Source: Euryodendron excelsum (taxonomy: Eukaryota > Streptophyta > Magnoliopsida > Ericales > Pentaphylacaceae). Taken from it: a stretch of DNA of 64,000 nt. Location: positions 6,501,501-6,565,500 of the forward strand of contig CM065382.1 in NCBI GenBank assembly GCA_033060915.1, read 5' to 3'. The notes below the pieces were generated by a model that was given only the letters and a program-made list of their open reading frames with translations, was not told the DNA's origin and did not search any database. The position numbers and the translations under genes were made by a program. Shown here in pieces: positions 46,626 through 60,767 of the stretch (position 1 is the first letter of the stretch; every line of letters begins with the position of its first letter).

Positions 46626-49600
46626 ATGGGCGCTTTGGATGAGGGGCACTTCAATGTGGAGCTAGAGAATGGAGGGTGTATTGAGCTGGACTTTGAGGAA
46701 GAGCCAGAGACTGTGGCCATTGAGGATGCTGTGAAAGTCCTGTTGCAAGGATTGGGTGAAGATATCAATCGAGAAGGTCTCCGAAAGACCCCACTTCGCG
46801 TTGCCAAGGCCCTTCGAGAAGGAACCAGAGGTGTGTCCCTCTTAATTTCCTTCAGATTCTCGGATTGCATAGATTGCTGTGTCTCGGATCTAATGTTCTT
46901 GTTTTTTTTTTCTTGGAAAACTGGACGCATGGGACGTGAATCTTTTTGTTTCCTCAATTGTTCGATTGAGATATGTTGGTTATATAGTTTACTATGAAGC
47001 TTATTGCTGAACTTGGTTGGTAACTGATCAGCTTTATGCAACAAGAGATGGTCCAAATCTTAACATGTAGTAGTACTCTTCAAAAACAAAACAGAAAAAT
47101 CTTATTACTTTGTTCTGAGAATTTAAATTTCTGCATGCTGGTGCCTAAACATTAGATCTTATATGGTAGTCCATGTATTTGTAGAGACTGCCATCATATA
47201 CATATGGTTTCAGCTTTCACGATTTTATGGAAGTCATTGAATATTCATATTTTTAGCTTCAGTTTTTCGACGGGGATATATGGACATCCTCATTCCTTCA
47301 ATAAATTATAGCATGAGGTCTTTTGATTCTATGTTTTGTTAGTATATGAGGCTGTTTGACAACACCAAATGTCACTATTCTTGATTTTCTATAGAAGAAC
47401 ACTATTAGTGGTAACATCATTGGTGGATTGAAGTGTTCTCTGTATATATGGCGAAGGGATCATGCATAGTTAATGTAACCAAGATGCCGCATGCCTGATT
47501 ATTAATGCGATATGACTTGGTTTGTTTTTAGCTCTTTTGGGCTATTAGCTTCACTTCGTGGCGTCCATATACCATAATGAGAATGCTCTCTGATTTACTT
47601 CTCATTGAAGTTTGGTGATATTACAAAGGGCGTCTGCTTCTGATTTATTGTAGATTTGTAGTGTTCTATGCTATGTAACAGAAGTTAATTTCCCCAGGTT
47701 TTTATAGATTGTTTTTATTATTTTTGCTATATATGATGGAGTGAATAGTTTGGTAATTTCTAGATGTCAAAGCTGGTTCTATTGAAGTCTTTAATGCACA
47801 CTAATCTCTTTTTTTATATGGAAAGAGAGAAGAATGCTAAACTGAGAAAACTTTTATGTCTATCATTAGAACTAACATAACGTGCTAAAGAGAGTATTTT
47901 TTCTATTTCTTACTTTCTATTAGAGGGGATGCCAATAGGATGTTGTGGCAAAGTTTTACCTTTTTCTCCTTACAAAGTTGAAGTATACTTATTTTATTGC
48001 TGCTTCACCTTACTTATTTTATCCTAACAAACAGTCAAAGAGAATTGTTTGGAACTAAATTGTAGAATAGGGATTAAAATTCTCCTAATTTATCAATGAG
48101 AATCCTTAGTATGAAATAAAGTCTCGAAGAGTTCCAAAAAACACGATAATAAAGCCAAATAAATGAGCTTACATTCCTAAGGCTCATAAACAAAACCAGC
48201 TAACTGAGGTTATTATAGGAATTATTGTGATAATTCGCTAGACAAAGCCAGTTCCTATGACCTCTTTATTCTGGCCAACGTTGTGATGGGCCATCCGTCT
48301 CATGTTATGTCCGCTTGTACATCAGTGGAACACCATTTGTTTTCACCAAAAGATAGGGCTTCTTCAATTCTCATCTCTTTTTGGATGATGTATCTGAATG
48401 TATGATGCATTCTGTTACTACTTAGAAATGGTTGGTTCTTCCCAGAGGAGTTTAAAATTAATAGGATATACTAACCTTTGAAACGGTAATATTGTTGGTT
48501 AGGTTTTCCCGAATATGTCCTTTTTGGCAGAAGATATGGAATGTCGAATAGCTTCCGTGCTGCATCTAAGTTTTGATCTTGGAGCAGTTTATAATGCTTT
48601 CTCCACTCCTGATGACTAAGAGATGCGAGAAGAGTCTGGTCACATTAATGTAGGTAATTGGTAGATGTTTCTGGCCTGAGTGGCTGAGTAGTTGATCATT
48701 TTGGAGGGAAAGAAGATATGTGAACTATTGGGCACTTGACTTGTGCCTCTTTGTTGCTAAAAGTTAAGGTACTCGGTAGTTTGGACTGTTTTTTTTTCTT
48801 CTCAGGATCAATAAGACTAATGGATTGAAGTTATTGCTGTCAGATGTGCTTGTTGTGCTTGGCAGGGTCATAATGTCTCTACCTAATGCGTGATCTCCAT
48901 CATCTTGATGGTGGTAATGTAATGAATTGGGGTATGTCAATGAAGGCTGGGTGTTAAAGCATTAGCATCACAAGGAAGTTATAATGGTGGTTAATTGGTT
49001 ATTATTGCCTAATTAGTATGTTATTTTGTAAGGATTAATTACAAACGCACCCCCTAAACTATGACTCAGTATCACTGAGATCCCCTAAATTTTAAAACGT
49101 AATAAATTGACTATTTAAACTATCAATTTGTATCAATCAACCCCTTATGCTAGCAATCAGTTAGGAAAATAGATGAAAAATTGTTATTTAACTTGTACAT
49201 GTTCACAAAAATATAGTTTTATGCCTAAACTGATATTATCTTATTATAATAATTGCCTAATGACTGAAATATCTCTTGAAATGGCAGTTAATAATTGCCT
49301 GAAATATTGTATTGTAGGGGCAATACAAGAAGTATTTTAGTCATTAGACAATTATTACAAACAAATAATGTGTTTTAGGTACAAAATGAACTTTTGTGAA
49401 TATGTGCAAATTACATGATAATTTTTCCTCTACTTTCTTAATAAATTGCTAACTGATTGCTAACATAAGGAGTTGATTTATACAAATTGATAGTTTAAGG
49501 GGTCAATTTGTTACGTTTTATAGTTTAGAGGGTCTCATGATACTGAGTTATAGTTCAGGGGGTGTGTTTATAATTAACCCATTTTGTAATCAAAATGCAT

Positions 49601-51981
49601 GTGGTGGGTTTGTTTTTTTCATGAAATTGCTCTTTGATGAAGTTGCAGATGGCATATAAATAGACTTGTTTAAATAATGGTAAAAGTTTATGTAGTAAAA
49701 TTTGCTTCCACTTTATCCAAAGAATTTCAGCTGGAGGGGAAGATACTCGTGCTTAATATGTGGTATAGGATCTGACTTGTCATGTGGAAAGACCCAAGGG
49801 GAGGCTGGTTGGTGGAGAAGGATAGGAAGGAGAGGAGAGAAGAGGGAGGGAGAGAAGGAAAGTAGCCCCCTTGTATGGTTGTGCATGGGTGGTTATGAAC
49901 AAGTGCACAATGTAGCCAAGGCACATGGGAAAGGCAAACTATAAGCCGGGGACATATGACCAGTGTATCATCCTTTAGAAGGGACATATGTCTCAATTTA
50001 TTTCTGATTCTATCATCAGGGTATAAACCAGGTAGCTAGTGGTCGAGTCCACGAGGTCTGTATGGTGGCCTTAATATTTACTCTTCGACATAGATGATGT
50101 GTTCCCTGTGGCAGCACCCTAGCTATAAGTCCTCCCCTATAGCCTAAATAGGACGGTTCTAAAGTCCCTGAATGACGAGTGATAGTGATTATGATTTGGT
50201 GCAAGTGGGAACACCCAGCTTTGGAGCCAAACGTGCATGTCAAATGTGCCTCAGAATTGAACTACAATGCGTCCTTTCAAGATTGACTATATGAAGCTCA
50301 ACTGTTTTTCTGATGTACTTGCAACCAAACTGACATATTTTTAAGTCCTCTTTATGCATTTATTTTCTGAACAATGATCAAGTACCTCTTCCGAACTATG
50401 TTGGTATTGGTTGTATTAAGCTCTATCCTATTTTCTTGAGATGCTTGGAACATGGTAATTTATGTATGCTTCAAATCCTATTTAAATATTTTATTTTCTG
50501 TTCAGGCTTTTAATACCTCCTCTGTGGAAGCTGGTAGCATAATCTCTTCTTTTTTTTTTAACCATTTTTTTTGTCTGAAGCTCGTAAAAAATTAAAAAAA
50601 ACAAAGTAAATATGTGAGAGTTAGCACTTCCCTTTCCAAGCCTCAAATATTTCACCTTCTGAAGCTGCAAGGGTGCCAAACCTTCCTCTCGCTTGTTCAC
50701 TGATTCCCCTTGCAAAAGACGTAAATATAATGCCGTCTCAGTTATTATTGGCTTGGAGTTAGAAGTTTGCGTTAAGTTTTAGTTATTGAAATATCTTTTC
50801 CTACTTTTTCAGGTTACAAACAAAAGGTGAAAGATATTGTCCAAGGTGCTTTATTCCCTGAAGCTGGATTGGAAAATGGAATTGGTCATGCTGGAGGAGC
50901 TGGTGGGCTTGTGATTGTTCGAGATCTTGATCTCTTCTCGTACTGTGAGTCTTGCTTGCTTCCATTCCAGGTCAAGTGCCATGTTGGGTATGTCCCTTCT
51001 GGGCAGCGCGTTGTAGGCTTAAGCAAGCTCTCTCGGGTGGCTGACACATTTGCAAAACGACTACAAGATCCACAGCGTCTAGCAGATGAAATGTGTTCAG
51101 CTTTGCAGCATGGAATCAAGGCAGCAGGTGTCGCTGTCATTCTACAGTGTTTACACATTCACTTCCCAAATTTCGAATCAGCCTTTCTTGATTCGAATCA
51201 CCACGGATGGGCAAAGGTGCTGGTTACTTCAGGTTCAGGAGTTTTTGGAAATGAAAAGGCTGATATTTGGGGTGATTTTCTGAGTCTTCTAAAATTCAGA
51301 GGTATAAATGCCGAGAAGACCCATCCCAGAGACTCTGCTGACAAATGTTGGTGCCCGTCTCAGGCTACCTCCAAAATGGGACCAGCCAATTCAGGAATGG
51401 TTGCTGCAGTAGCTTCAATTCTTTGTTCTTTGGGTGAAGACCCATTAAGGAAGGAGCTTCTAGGAACTCCTACTCGTTTTGTGAAGTGGCTGATGAATTT
51501 TAAAAATTCTAATTTGGAGATGAAGCTGAATGGGTTTGTTCTTGGTCGAATGGATGCTCTTAAATCTGTTGGTGATGTCTGTGATGAACACGTCCACTCT
51601 GAGCTAAACTTGTCGTTCTGGTCCCAGTGTGAACATCATCTACTTCCCTTTCATGGTGTTGTGCATATAGGATACATCTGGACGGAAGGAGTCATTCCAA
51701 TCGGAAAGCCTCTCTTACAGTCAATAGTGCATTTCTATGGTTTTAAGCTCCAAGTACAGGAAAGGCTAACCAGACAAATAGCCGAGACGGCTTCATCACT
51801 GCTAGGTGGAGACGTAATGGTGGTGGTAGAGGCTAGCCACACTTGTATGATCTCTAGAGGGATTGAGAAATTTGGAAGTAATACTGCTACAGTTGCTGTC
51901 TTGGGTCGCTTTTCAACTGACCCTGCCGCAAGGGCAAATTTTTTGCAAAGCATTCCAAACTCTACTACTGCTGGAGGATGA
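46626..51981 (+). CDS. GCH1: GTP cyclohydrolase I, plant bimodular form
   Basis: Exons 46626-46830 and 50813-51981 join in frame to 457 aa. The enzyme converts GTP to dihydroneopterin triphosphate, the first step of the pterin branch of folate synthesis, in the cytosol. Two GCH1-like domains are fused (about residues 30-235 and 255-440). The C-domain keeps CEHH (341-344), His411 and Cys413, matching the zinc and catalytic residues of bacterial GCH1. It has PIGKP where GLSKL is expected. The N-domain keeps VVGLSKLSR (136-143 region) but reads CESC at the zinc/histidine motif and lacks the HTC triad. Each domain thus has what the other lost, the known pattern of plant GCH1, in which both halves are required. 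The ATG is the first in frame after a pyrimidine-rich leader. The 4-kb intron carries a Mutator-type element. Confidence 0.96.
49032..49580. mobile_element. Mutator-type element, 549 bp, in the GCH1 intron
   Basis: It has a perfect 9-bp duplication ATTTTGTAA (49023-49031 and 49581-49589). Terminal inverted repeats exceed 130 bp, beginning GG(A/G)TTAATTA and containing AACTATxACTCAGTATCA and ATTGCTAAC-type blocks. The arms differ at roughly one base in eight. No transposase is encoded; it is non-autonomous. Confidence 0.9.
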
Positions 51982-53175
51982 ACTCTAATCCGAAGACAGA
52001 TAACTGTATTATCACTTTTTGGCAAAATTGCCAATCATTTTCCAATGCCGTTCTTCAGCTCTTTGGCTTTCTGTCGTGGCTCGGGAATGGCACTGACAAT
52101 TCAGAAGCAGATCTCACGGTGACTTGAAGAAATTTGTCTTGCTTAGAGATTTTTTTTTTTTTTTTCCTGGTGGTGCAGAAGTTCCAATGGAGCCTGAAAT
52201 GGTATGATAGTTGAGGGATTTCATTTTATTTATTATTTATTTTTTTCCCATCCTCTAAACTGTCTGTAGCATAAAGAAGGTCCTCTTTGCCAACACAACT
52301 GGCAACTGAGGATTTTTGTTTTGACCATACGGCACTATTGAAGTTTCTCATATGTTGTGCCTTACTGCTAGAGATTTGTTACATGGATCAGTTTTATTGC
52401 CCTCGTATTATCAATTTTTCGTTATCTTCATTTGAATCCATATTTAAATCAGGAAGAGTTGCCATTTTGAATGCATTTTGTCCGATGGTTTTGGCCTGCA
52501 TAGAGGTTTTTTTTTTTTTTTTTTTTGTTTTTGTTCCAGAGTTATGCATATTACGTAGGCAATTCATTCATTGTTCGTAGCGGGTGCAGATTCTCCATGG
52601 CTAGTTTGAAGTACTTGTCTCTTGGGTGGTTCTATTGTTGCGGCAATTTAAAAAAAAAAAAAAGGCTCTTATCCTCGTATACCACTAACTCAGAATACAC
52701 TTAAATATTTCAAAAGAGAAAGACCTGTAATTCTCTCAATGTCTACCACAAAGAGTGCTATCTCGTGTAGAATTATAGTTTACATAAACCATATAAATTT
52801 TATGCATTTATATAAATGATGACTGGCCACAATAGCGCGTGAAAAGGAAAAACCCGGCCATTAAGCCAACCTTTGTGGTTAATTTTGTTTGGCTCTTAAA
52901 TGATAAAAATTAACAACAATTTGACAGTATGTAAGTTTCTGCTACACATGCTTTCCTACTCAAACCTGAAGAATGTCTGCATGAAAAGTCGGTATTGACA
53001 ATTATACATGACATAGTAATACAAGAGTAAGAAGGCATTATTCCCAATTTCAAACACGCTACACCTGAATGTATAGATCACATAAACACACAATTATACA
53101 AATACACACATGATGTTAAATCATAATGGGTAGTGGATTATATGTTCATGGCTCATTGAAAAGTAGGCACACAAG
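51982..53175. other. Spacer between convergent GCH1 and P-loop genes
   Basis: It contains both 3'UTRs and flanks. Poly-T runs at 52150-52164 and 52507-52526 and an A-rich run at 52650 are visible. No gene seen. Confidence 0.6.
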
Positions 53176-56100
53176 TTAATCATATTCCGAACCCAGCCAC
53201 AGGTGGCGAATTGAGTGCCAATCTAGTCGAGTATTTGATGGAGGAGGAGCTCGATGGGCATGGGCGCTGTGGGCACGGGTGCCATGAATATGAGCTGCTG
53301 CTGCGATTATGGCAATCCCCAGGAGGAAGATTAACAGGAATAGAGATGCAGCTGGCACTGGTAGATATAACGTAAAGACCTGCATGTAACTCTTACATTC
53401 AGCCCACATTCTGAGGAAAATAATATTGTGACGAACACCGAACTTAATTGGCTCAATACTCTACTGTGTATTTACAGATCTCCACCAAAAGCATCATAAA
53501 AATACGGTATCACTTGGAAATACAAACTAATGTGTTTACTCTTACGGGGGCACTTCTCGGAACACTGAGAAAGCTCAAATGCTTAATTAGAGAACCCAAA
53601 AAAAAAAATGTAAGATTGACATTATTATGTAGGGAATTTGTAATTAGAGAACCCAAATATGACTAAATGTGAGCATACACTGCTCATACTCAAAAAAGTT
53701 ATATTTAAATTTTGGGCCAATTCTTGGGACAGTGAGAAAGCTCGGGTTATCAAGTCTTGAAACACAGGTTCAAGACAGGCAACTGCTTCATGCCGATTAA
53801 GATGGAGGTTAAGTTTGCAACCAGTACACCCCTCCCAGCACTGTAACAGATAAGTCTTCAGCCAGACCTAGTATGGAAAAGAAATCATGAACAGAATTAT
53901 GGGCTAATGCGAGGGAGGCCAAAACTTCAAATAAATTAGTGTTTTTTTTGCTTTTCCTCCCTCTTTGTGTTCAAACCACTGAATGACAAAGGTGTATAAC
54001 CTTCACCGATGCATTTTAGCTTGGTTGTAACAGATAAGCATTGGAAGTAGCATCATACAGCTGCAGACATGCCTGCATGCATAATGTTGGTTTATTTGCA
54101 ACTCTACGCTGCTTGAGAACAGACCCGTAAGTACCATAAGGGAAGAAATTTTCAATACGGGAGTTAGGGGAAAATGTTATATATATAGGAATAATTGCGA
54201 AAGGTACATTATATCAGAAAACAAGGCGGGGAAAAGAAAACCAGAAATTTGTGGCTGAAAAAGTAGAATCAGAAGATGAAAAAAAAAAAAAAATTTCATT
54301 CATACTCGAGAGTAAAGATGGTAGGAAAGAAGTTTCAAAAACTAAATTTTCAAATGTTGAATCTGAAGAAAACAACTATAAAAATAACCCAAAAGAGAAC
54401 CGGTGAAAGAAAGACCAAACCTTGCACGAAAACCATTCCTTTCCAGGAAGATTCCTATCAGCATGCTCAAGGGAATAACGTAACATGTCAACTATCGCCA
54501 ACTCAGTTGCTTGACCAAAGCTTTCTGCAAGTATGAGGAATTATGATTAATCCCTGAATGATAGTTCATCTAAAACCCGATTGGACAGTAGAAGAAAGAG
54601 TGTCACTTTCAAAAGATCACCTGGGATGTCAAAAATTTGTTTAGTTGGGGGAATACCCAGCAGCTCCCCCAAATGAACACGAACCCGCGCACGGTCAGAA
54701 AGTGAAAGTAAATCTCCATGTGTGACAACAATGACAGGCTTGTCATCTGTGAAATGGGAAAAGGAAACATTCAGACAATGTAATTATCCCTCCCACCAAA
54801 CAAAAATTAGAGTTATGCCCACTGATTTTTAAATTTTCTCCCCCTCTTCAATGAGAAAACACTCGCACATTACAAGACAAAAACATAAAAAACTGATAAT
54901 TTTCCAAAATACAAATTACATGTTTCACCTATCATAAAGACTGACCACCACATAAAAAATGGAAAAAAGAAGCCTATCATAATGACCAATAGTAAGCAAT
55001 CTGTAATTTGTGAGACCAACAACCTCCCTTTCACCAAGCCCCCATGTGTGCACGGCCCAGCTTCTCCCCAAACCCAAAACACAAACCCGGAAACCTCATT
55101 CATTGGGTAACTCTCTGGGATTTTGTATAGAGTATGCTCTAAATTAAGAGGTTCATAGTAAAACCGCTACAAATTCTTATGTGGAATCTAAACTGTACGA
55201 AAACAGACAAAGGTTTCCAGTTCAGAACTAATAAGCATCAATCATGAACTCCCAGGAGCATGGACACCTTAGTACCTTTAAATGACAAGAATGGGCAGTT
55301 GAAAGATGAGGCAACTATTTCAGCATACTGTTTCTCTCCTTCATCATCACCGTCCATGGATTTCAAAATTGAAAGCCCATTAACCACAAATATAACAAAA
55401 TTAACCATCCTGATCTCACTGGAATGAAAACCACTCCGGCGAGCTTTGCACTTCATTCTGGTCTTTAAACTTGAGCAATCAGAATCCCTGACAAGCATAG
55501 CAGGGTAGCACCAGTTAAAGATATGCCAGATCGTAAACCCTCAAAGAAAAACTGTGTTAAGTGACTACATCAACCTTATAATCAGTTCCCCATGACGAAC
55601 ACCTTTGGTCATCCAACGCTTTAGCATTTCCATGTTTTCTGATGAATCGTCGGACAAACTGCGAGTATCATATAGACAGAAAGAAGTTGAACCTCTTGGG
55701 ATCATATACTCCTGCAGAAAGTAGGTCCCATCTCCAACAGAAGAATTATCTGGCACAGGTAAGAGTATTAAACTCAATGAAGCAGTAGTAAAGAGAAACA
55801 AATACATAAACAACAACTACTCAAAGGAGAAGGGTGGACAATATCAGGTACATGAAACTTGGGCCCTGTCCGATGCAAACTTGTCATCTTCAAATACCCT
55901 GGAAATCCTATTGACAAGACTACTTTTCCCAGATCCTTCTGGACCAATCAGTAAGAGCACTGTTGTCTTTGGGACGTCATAGTCACTAAATTTCATGCCA
56001 CCCACCTTCTCAATCCATGCTCCTGGGAGATAACTGTCAATAATACACAACTGCATCAGTTGAGCTGAAGTAGCTGAAGCAAAATTAGAGTCTTCAGCCG

Positions 56101-58172
56101 CAATAGACAATTTAAAAATGGATGGACTATCACGACATCCACCATCCACAAGCAACAAGTTCTATCAGTAAAGAGATAAAACAAACTCCATAAGGATAAT
56201 GGAAATAGCACTCAAAGTCCAGTAGTCACAACCTATCAAATGGGACCAAAAATGATAACAGAAAAAGGTCCTTACTTTCTTGAAACTTGTATCTACCTAC
56301 ATGAACTAACTCCAGTTCTACAGCAATGTAGCTAAGCATAAAACAATGACTTAGAACCTGATAACCCTGAATTAGATGTTTTCAACTTATTCCACTTCTA
56401 TAAAATTCCTTAAATTGGCTATTTAGATCACATGCAATGAAGAATAGTGATTACACTGGTAATCCATGATACTGCAACCTGCAAGGATAAAAAGAAAGCC
56501 TGAAAAGAATATAGTAGTAACTAATAAAGCATCAATAAAAGGCACTATGGTGGATGTTTGAAGAAGACATAGTCGTACATTAGCCAAATTGAGAAACAAG
56601 ACTCTAACTTAAAATAGTTGGGACATAAAAAATTAGTGAGTTGTGCTTGTTCTCCATTTGACAACTCAAATAGTTATTCCCTTTTGATAGTGGCAAGTGT
56701 TCTTCAATTTATTAGCAGTAACTATGTGGTTTCTAATTCTCCAAGTTAGCCTAGATCGGTTTTACACACTTGGCAGAAATCCCAGAATTTAAAGAAAGTG
56801 TTCTGCTAATTTGCAAATGAGCCATGTAAGTGAAACCAAAGCCCACCAGAACAAATAAGCAAAACCAAAGCAATAGCATCACAGAGCATTGCATAGACCC
56901 ATAGAAGTCCTGATTTAGCATAGAACATGGCTGCCATCTTAGAGCAGCAAACTCGAATATGTGAGAGTGTCAATTCAATTCATGGGCATGTAAATTTGAG
57001 TTCTATGAGCTCAAAAATGAGATGTTATTCTCAAACAAAATTGGTTCTCACAAGAAGGTGCCTTGGATGGTTCTTATTCAGTTAATTTCTTTAAAGAACC
57101 ACTTGCAGTTTTGTTACCTAAGACATCGCATTGTCAAAGCTTCCTTCGCTAAAAATCTAACAAGTGCATTTGGCAAGCCCACTGAAATTACATGACTCCA
57201 TCATAATTTATACATCATTGATATTGTTAAAATTCAACATTCCGATTGTGCCAATTTTTACACATGTAACATGATATTTATCCTGCATAATTTTTAGTTT
57301 TCAAAACTTCAATTACTTCTTCAGTTTACAAAACAACTTAACGCTAGACTTAACCTCACACCTCACATATAGGCTACAAAATCACAGAATGGAGAAATGA
57401 AAAAAACTTGCTGAGAGGATCATGAAGGAAACATAAAAAATAAACTAAAAAAAGGTTCATAAAAGCATGCCATTCAGCAGGAGACCAAGGACTTTTTTTC
57501 CCGCAAGATCGGTCGCTGAATACAACAATAATAGTCTCCAGCACCACTAAAATTTTCTCCATAATAGAATTCAAATATAACAGGAATTTTTCAAGCAAAA
57601 CAAAAAGCATCATAAGACAACAAAACCCATATGAGCTAATTTCTGAAGTACCTCAGAATTTTACATTTGGCCTCCTCGAAATTCTCACTCCCACGGCGCA
57701 ATTCATTGTAACTCTCCAAAACATCCCTATAAACACCGCGTCCCCTCCTTTGATCGGCCGAGAAGTCTAAAGAATTCGAAGAAATTTGACGACCCATGTC
57801 GTCATATTCCCCAAACACCACCCCGTTCTCTCCATCCCCAGTACCATCCTCCACCTTCACGCTTGAACCATCCGTCCTGATTCATTTAATCACAATGCGG
57901 AAGTAAAAAAAAATCACGCCGACATATTCTTACAATATTTCCCAAATAAAAAAAAGAAAAAGAAACAAATGACCCAAGTACCTGAGAAGAGTAGTTGATC
58001 CAAGAGACAGTTCTGGGAATTCTTGCTCCAGTAACGATTCTTCTTCTGCAATTTCAATCTCTGGAATGAGTACAAAGCAAACTTACCTACTCTTGATTTC
58101 ATAGACTTTTAGAGAATAGAGTTAGTAAGTACCGGAAGAGGAAATAAGAGACGACGCTGTGTCACCACCCAT
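53176..58172 (-). CDS. P-loop NTPase of unknown function with C-terminal membrane anchor
   Basis: Nine exons: 58133-58172, 57982-58060, 57652-57876, 55852-56033, 55575-55749, 55276-55487, 54621-54746, 54421-54524 and 53176-53379. They join in frame to 448 aa. The N-terminus (MGGDTASSLI, then an acidic stretch) looks disordered. A nucleotide-binding domain begins near residue 116 (LPGAWI), with Walker A GPEGSGKSS (145-153). YDTRSL may be the switch/G3 region, MVNFVIFVVNG a core strand, and VVTHGD (311-316) is like the T(K/H)xD motif of GTPases. Residues about 389-410 (VPAASLFLLIFLLGIAIIAA) form one strong membrane helix, followed by a His/Pro-rich tail of about 38 residues. This suggests a tail-anchored or single-pass GTPase-like protein. 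The family is conserved in plants as far as I recall but lacks an assigned role. The leader carries a GA repeat. Confidence 0.88.
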
Positions 58173-60767
58173 AATAGCTTACTTGGTTGCTGCTCTCTCT
58201 CTCTCTCTCAAACAGTCGGATTGAAAAGAAGGGGTAGGGGGTGGACTTTCATTTATGCTGATGGAAGAAGAAGTTTAAAGAATCCTTGGCCGGTGAGACT
58301 TAGAAAGGAAGAAAACGAGAAGGAGGTGAGGTTGTAAGTATCATAGGGGAAGATATATATATATATATATTAGAGTTGTATCAGATGATCAGATTGGAGT
58401 TTAGTTTACTGCTTGGGCGGGCAGGTGCCATCTCCATCTCCGTCTCATTCTTTTGGCTTTTTGATAACATGTTAAAAAGTTAATAATATTTATTCTTCGT
58501 TTTTATTCTCTAAGATAAGAGGCTTAAAGCCAAAGGTCTCCCGTTTCAATTAAAGCGAGTTTGACATAGAATCGACAAGTTAAATTACATTTTGATGGGA
58601 CCGATTTAGAAACACCTTTTTACGGGCCATCAATCATGAATTTTTTTTGACTAAAAATAAGTATATATAAGTGGTTAGATTTCGCTGATAACATACTATA
58701 TATTATAATGGTCGAGACTTCAGCATCAAATAAAATATCTCAAAGGATGTAAATAAAATCAAAAAGAGAAAAAATACTACAAAAGGAAGGTCAGCCTTGA
58801 GAGGTCTGACTGATTAAAGCCTGATCAAGGAGGTCAACCTCAAACAAACCAAAGCCTGCCAGATCATGGCCGCACTCGGTTGGATGAACCATACTTGAGC
58901 CAAACCACACCGGTAATTCGTCCCATTTGCCACGCTAGTAAAATCCATCATTGACAATCTAATCATGTTAGCGTGCTTCTAACTTCAAGATTTGGCGTGT
59001 AGTAAGAGGTAGTCACCTCACTCGCTTTGACACGCGCCTAAGGGAGCGCCACGATTGAGGTTTGGACAACCACTCCCCTCCGTTACCCTACCACCAGTCA
59101 GGACCTCCAATGCCGCATTGTAACGTGGAGAGACAACCGTCTCTCACTTTCTCCATGCATGCAACGCCCCTCCTGCGCCACCAAGATGCCTACTCATATA
59201 TAAAGAAAAACTATTTTTTCCAAAAAGATACACAAACAAAAATTCTAGAAAAAATTTTGTCAAAATACATTTAGAAACTTAATTTTAACATCAAAGTGCC
59301 TTTAGCAAATATCACACCGGTGCCCCTACCCCTTTTTAGATTACCTGAAGTGATCGTTATTGACTTAGAGACCGACTTACTACTTCATCACATTTGAACC
59401 TCGCTAACTTTTCAATCTTAAATATGATTTTCTAAATACTTTTAGTTTTTAATTTGATGTGACAAATAATTATTGACTATATCGGCTAGCAGCGGTTGTT
59501 CTTATCAAAATTCGAGATAAAAAAATATAAAAAAAACAGTAAGTCACGTATGCCGATGCCTTTGCTAAGCCAACCTGACCAAACCCCTTTTATTGAAGAG
59601 CCAGGTCAGATATCCCCTAGTAGAACAGTTTTGGGGGGTGTTGTGTCTGTAATGTAATCCTAACAATTCTTCTTGCCGTAGAACAATGAATCTGGTGTTA
59701 TTTAGAATCAGAAGGTCAAAAAAAAATTGCCTGAAAAGAGGTGAAAGAAATGAAAAAGAGTCTCTTCTCCATTTTCCCTCTAATATACACTCATCATACA
59801 TGATATTATATGTCACCATGTCAAAAATTTGTAGTGGTGCAACAAAGACCATCGCACTTCTGTCATTCTCAATTGTATGGAATTTCTCAAGCTCTAAAAA
59901 ATCAATGTAGTGAACCATCTCACAGTTCCAAGCACATTCCCGTCTCCCGGATCCACTAGGGAACATCACAAATCCTGCAAAATTGTACTTATGTTTCATC
60001 GAACAATTGCCTAAACGAGTTTCTGCGGATTACTTCCGAGAACAGATGTCCCCGAGAGGCCATCGATCGCCCAAGTCATGCAGGGGCAAACCAATCCGGA
60101 GGAGCATGGGCAAGGAAATTTGGTCAGGCAATCGCAATTACAGAAACATAGATTAGCACAAGTGATTCCTTGAAGAACTGATCTGGAAGAATAATGACTC
60201 CAAAATGCACTATGAAACCAGTACCCAAGCCTGTGTTATCTAGACTCTTTCTTTTGGAGCAGAATACCCGTATCGACATAACATGACATGACATAAGTGT
60301 GGGTACGAGATCTATATCGAACACTGCTCTCTTCCTCGCAGACATAGCTGTCTTGGTCGAGCATCATCATAGAGTCCATTCACTGTCTCCATCGATTGTC
60401 AAGGCACATATGTTGTAAGCACTACTATATATGCTGCTATATATATATAACAACTAAAGCCTCAGTGACTTTTATGAGAGAAAAAAATGAAGCTTATCTG
60501 GGAAAGATGATTGGGACACTTTTTTGGACACTTTTTTTGCCGTATCCCTGCACCCATGTTCAATTTTTGGACTAAATTGGAAACTTTTCCGTATCTTATA
60601 ACTCTAGAGAAAGGCGAACCCGTCCTCTAGATACATTCCCACGTCCGACACTTTTACCTAGTCCGGGGAACATAGCCCAAAGCACATTCTGCATGCCTTC
60701 CTGAACGAGGAAGAGAAAGATGGTGCCAACTTAGAGGATGATAAGCTGAATCCCTTTCTATTCTGAC
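58173..60767. other. Spacer between the P-loop gene and the Lys-rich gene
   Basis: It begins with the P-loop gene promoter and an (AT)n run at about 58353-58370. A more GC-rich stretch at 58800-59190 ending in CATATATAAAG may be a degraded LTR fragment. A minus-strand open frame at 59565-59999 is not a recognisable gene. Nothing else seen. Confidence 0.5.
58195..58209. repeat. (CT)n tract in the leader of the P-loop gene
   Basis: About seven CT dinucleotides, 23 bp upstream of the start codon, reading as GA on the gene's strand. Confidence 0.8.

Noticed and set aside
59565..59999. Minus-strand frame containing GSGRRECA, like a P450 haem loop
   Set aside because: The rest of the haem motif (CxG) is absent, and no other P450 landmark lies on either side. 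At most a tiny remnant; chance similarity is likely.
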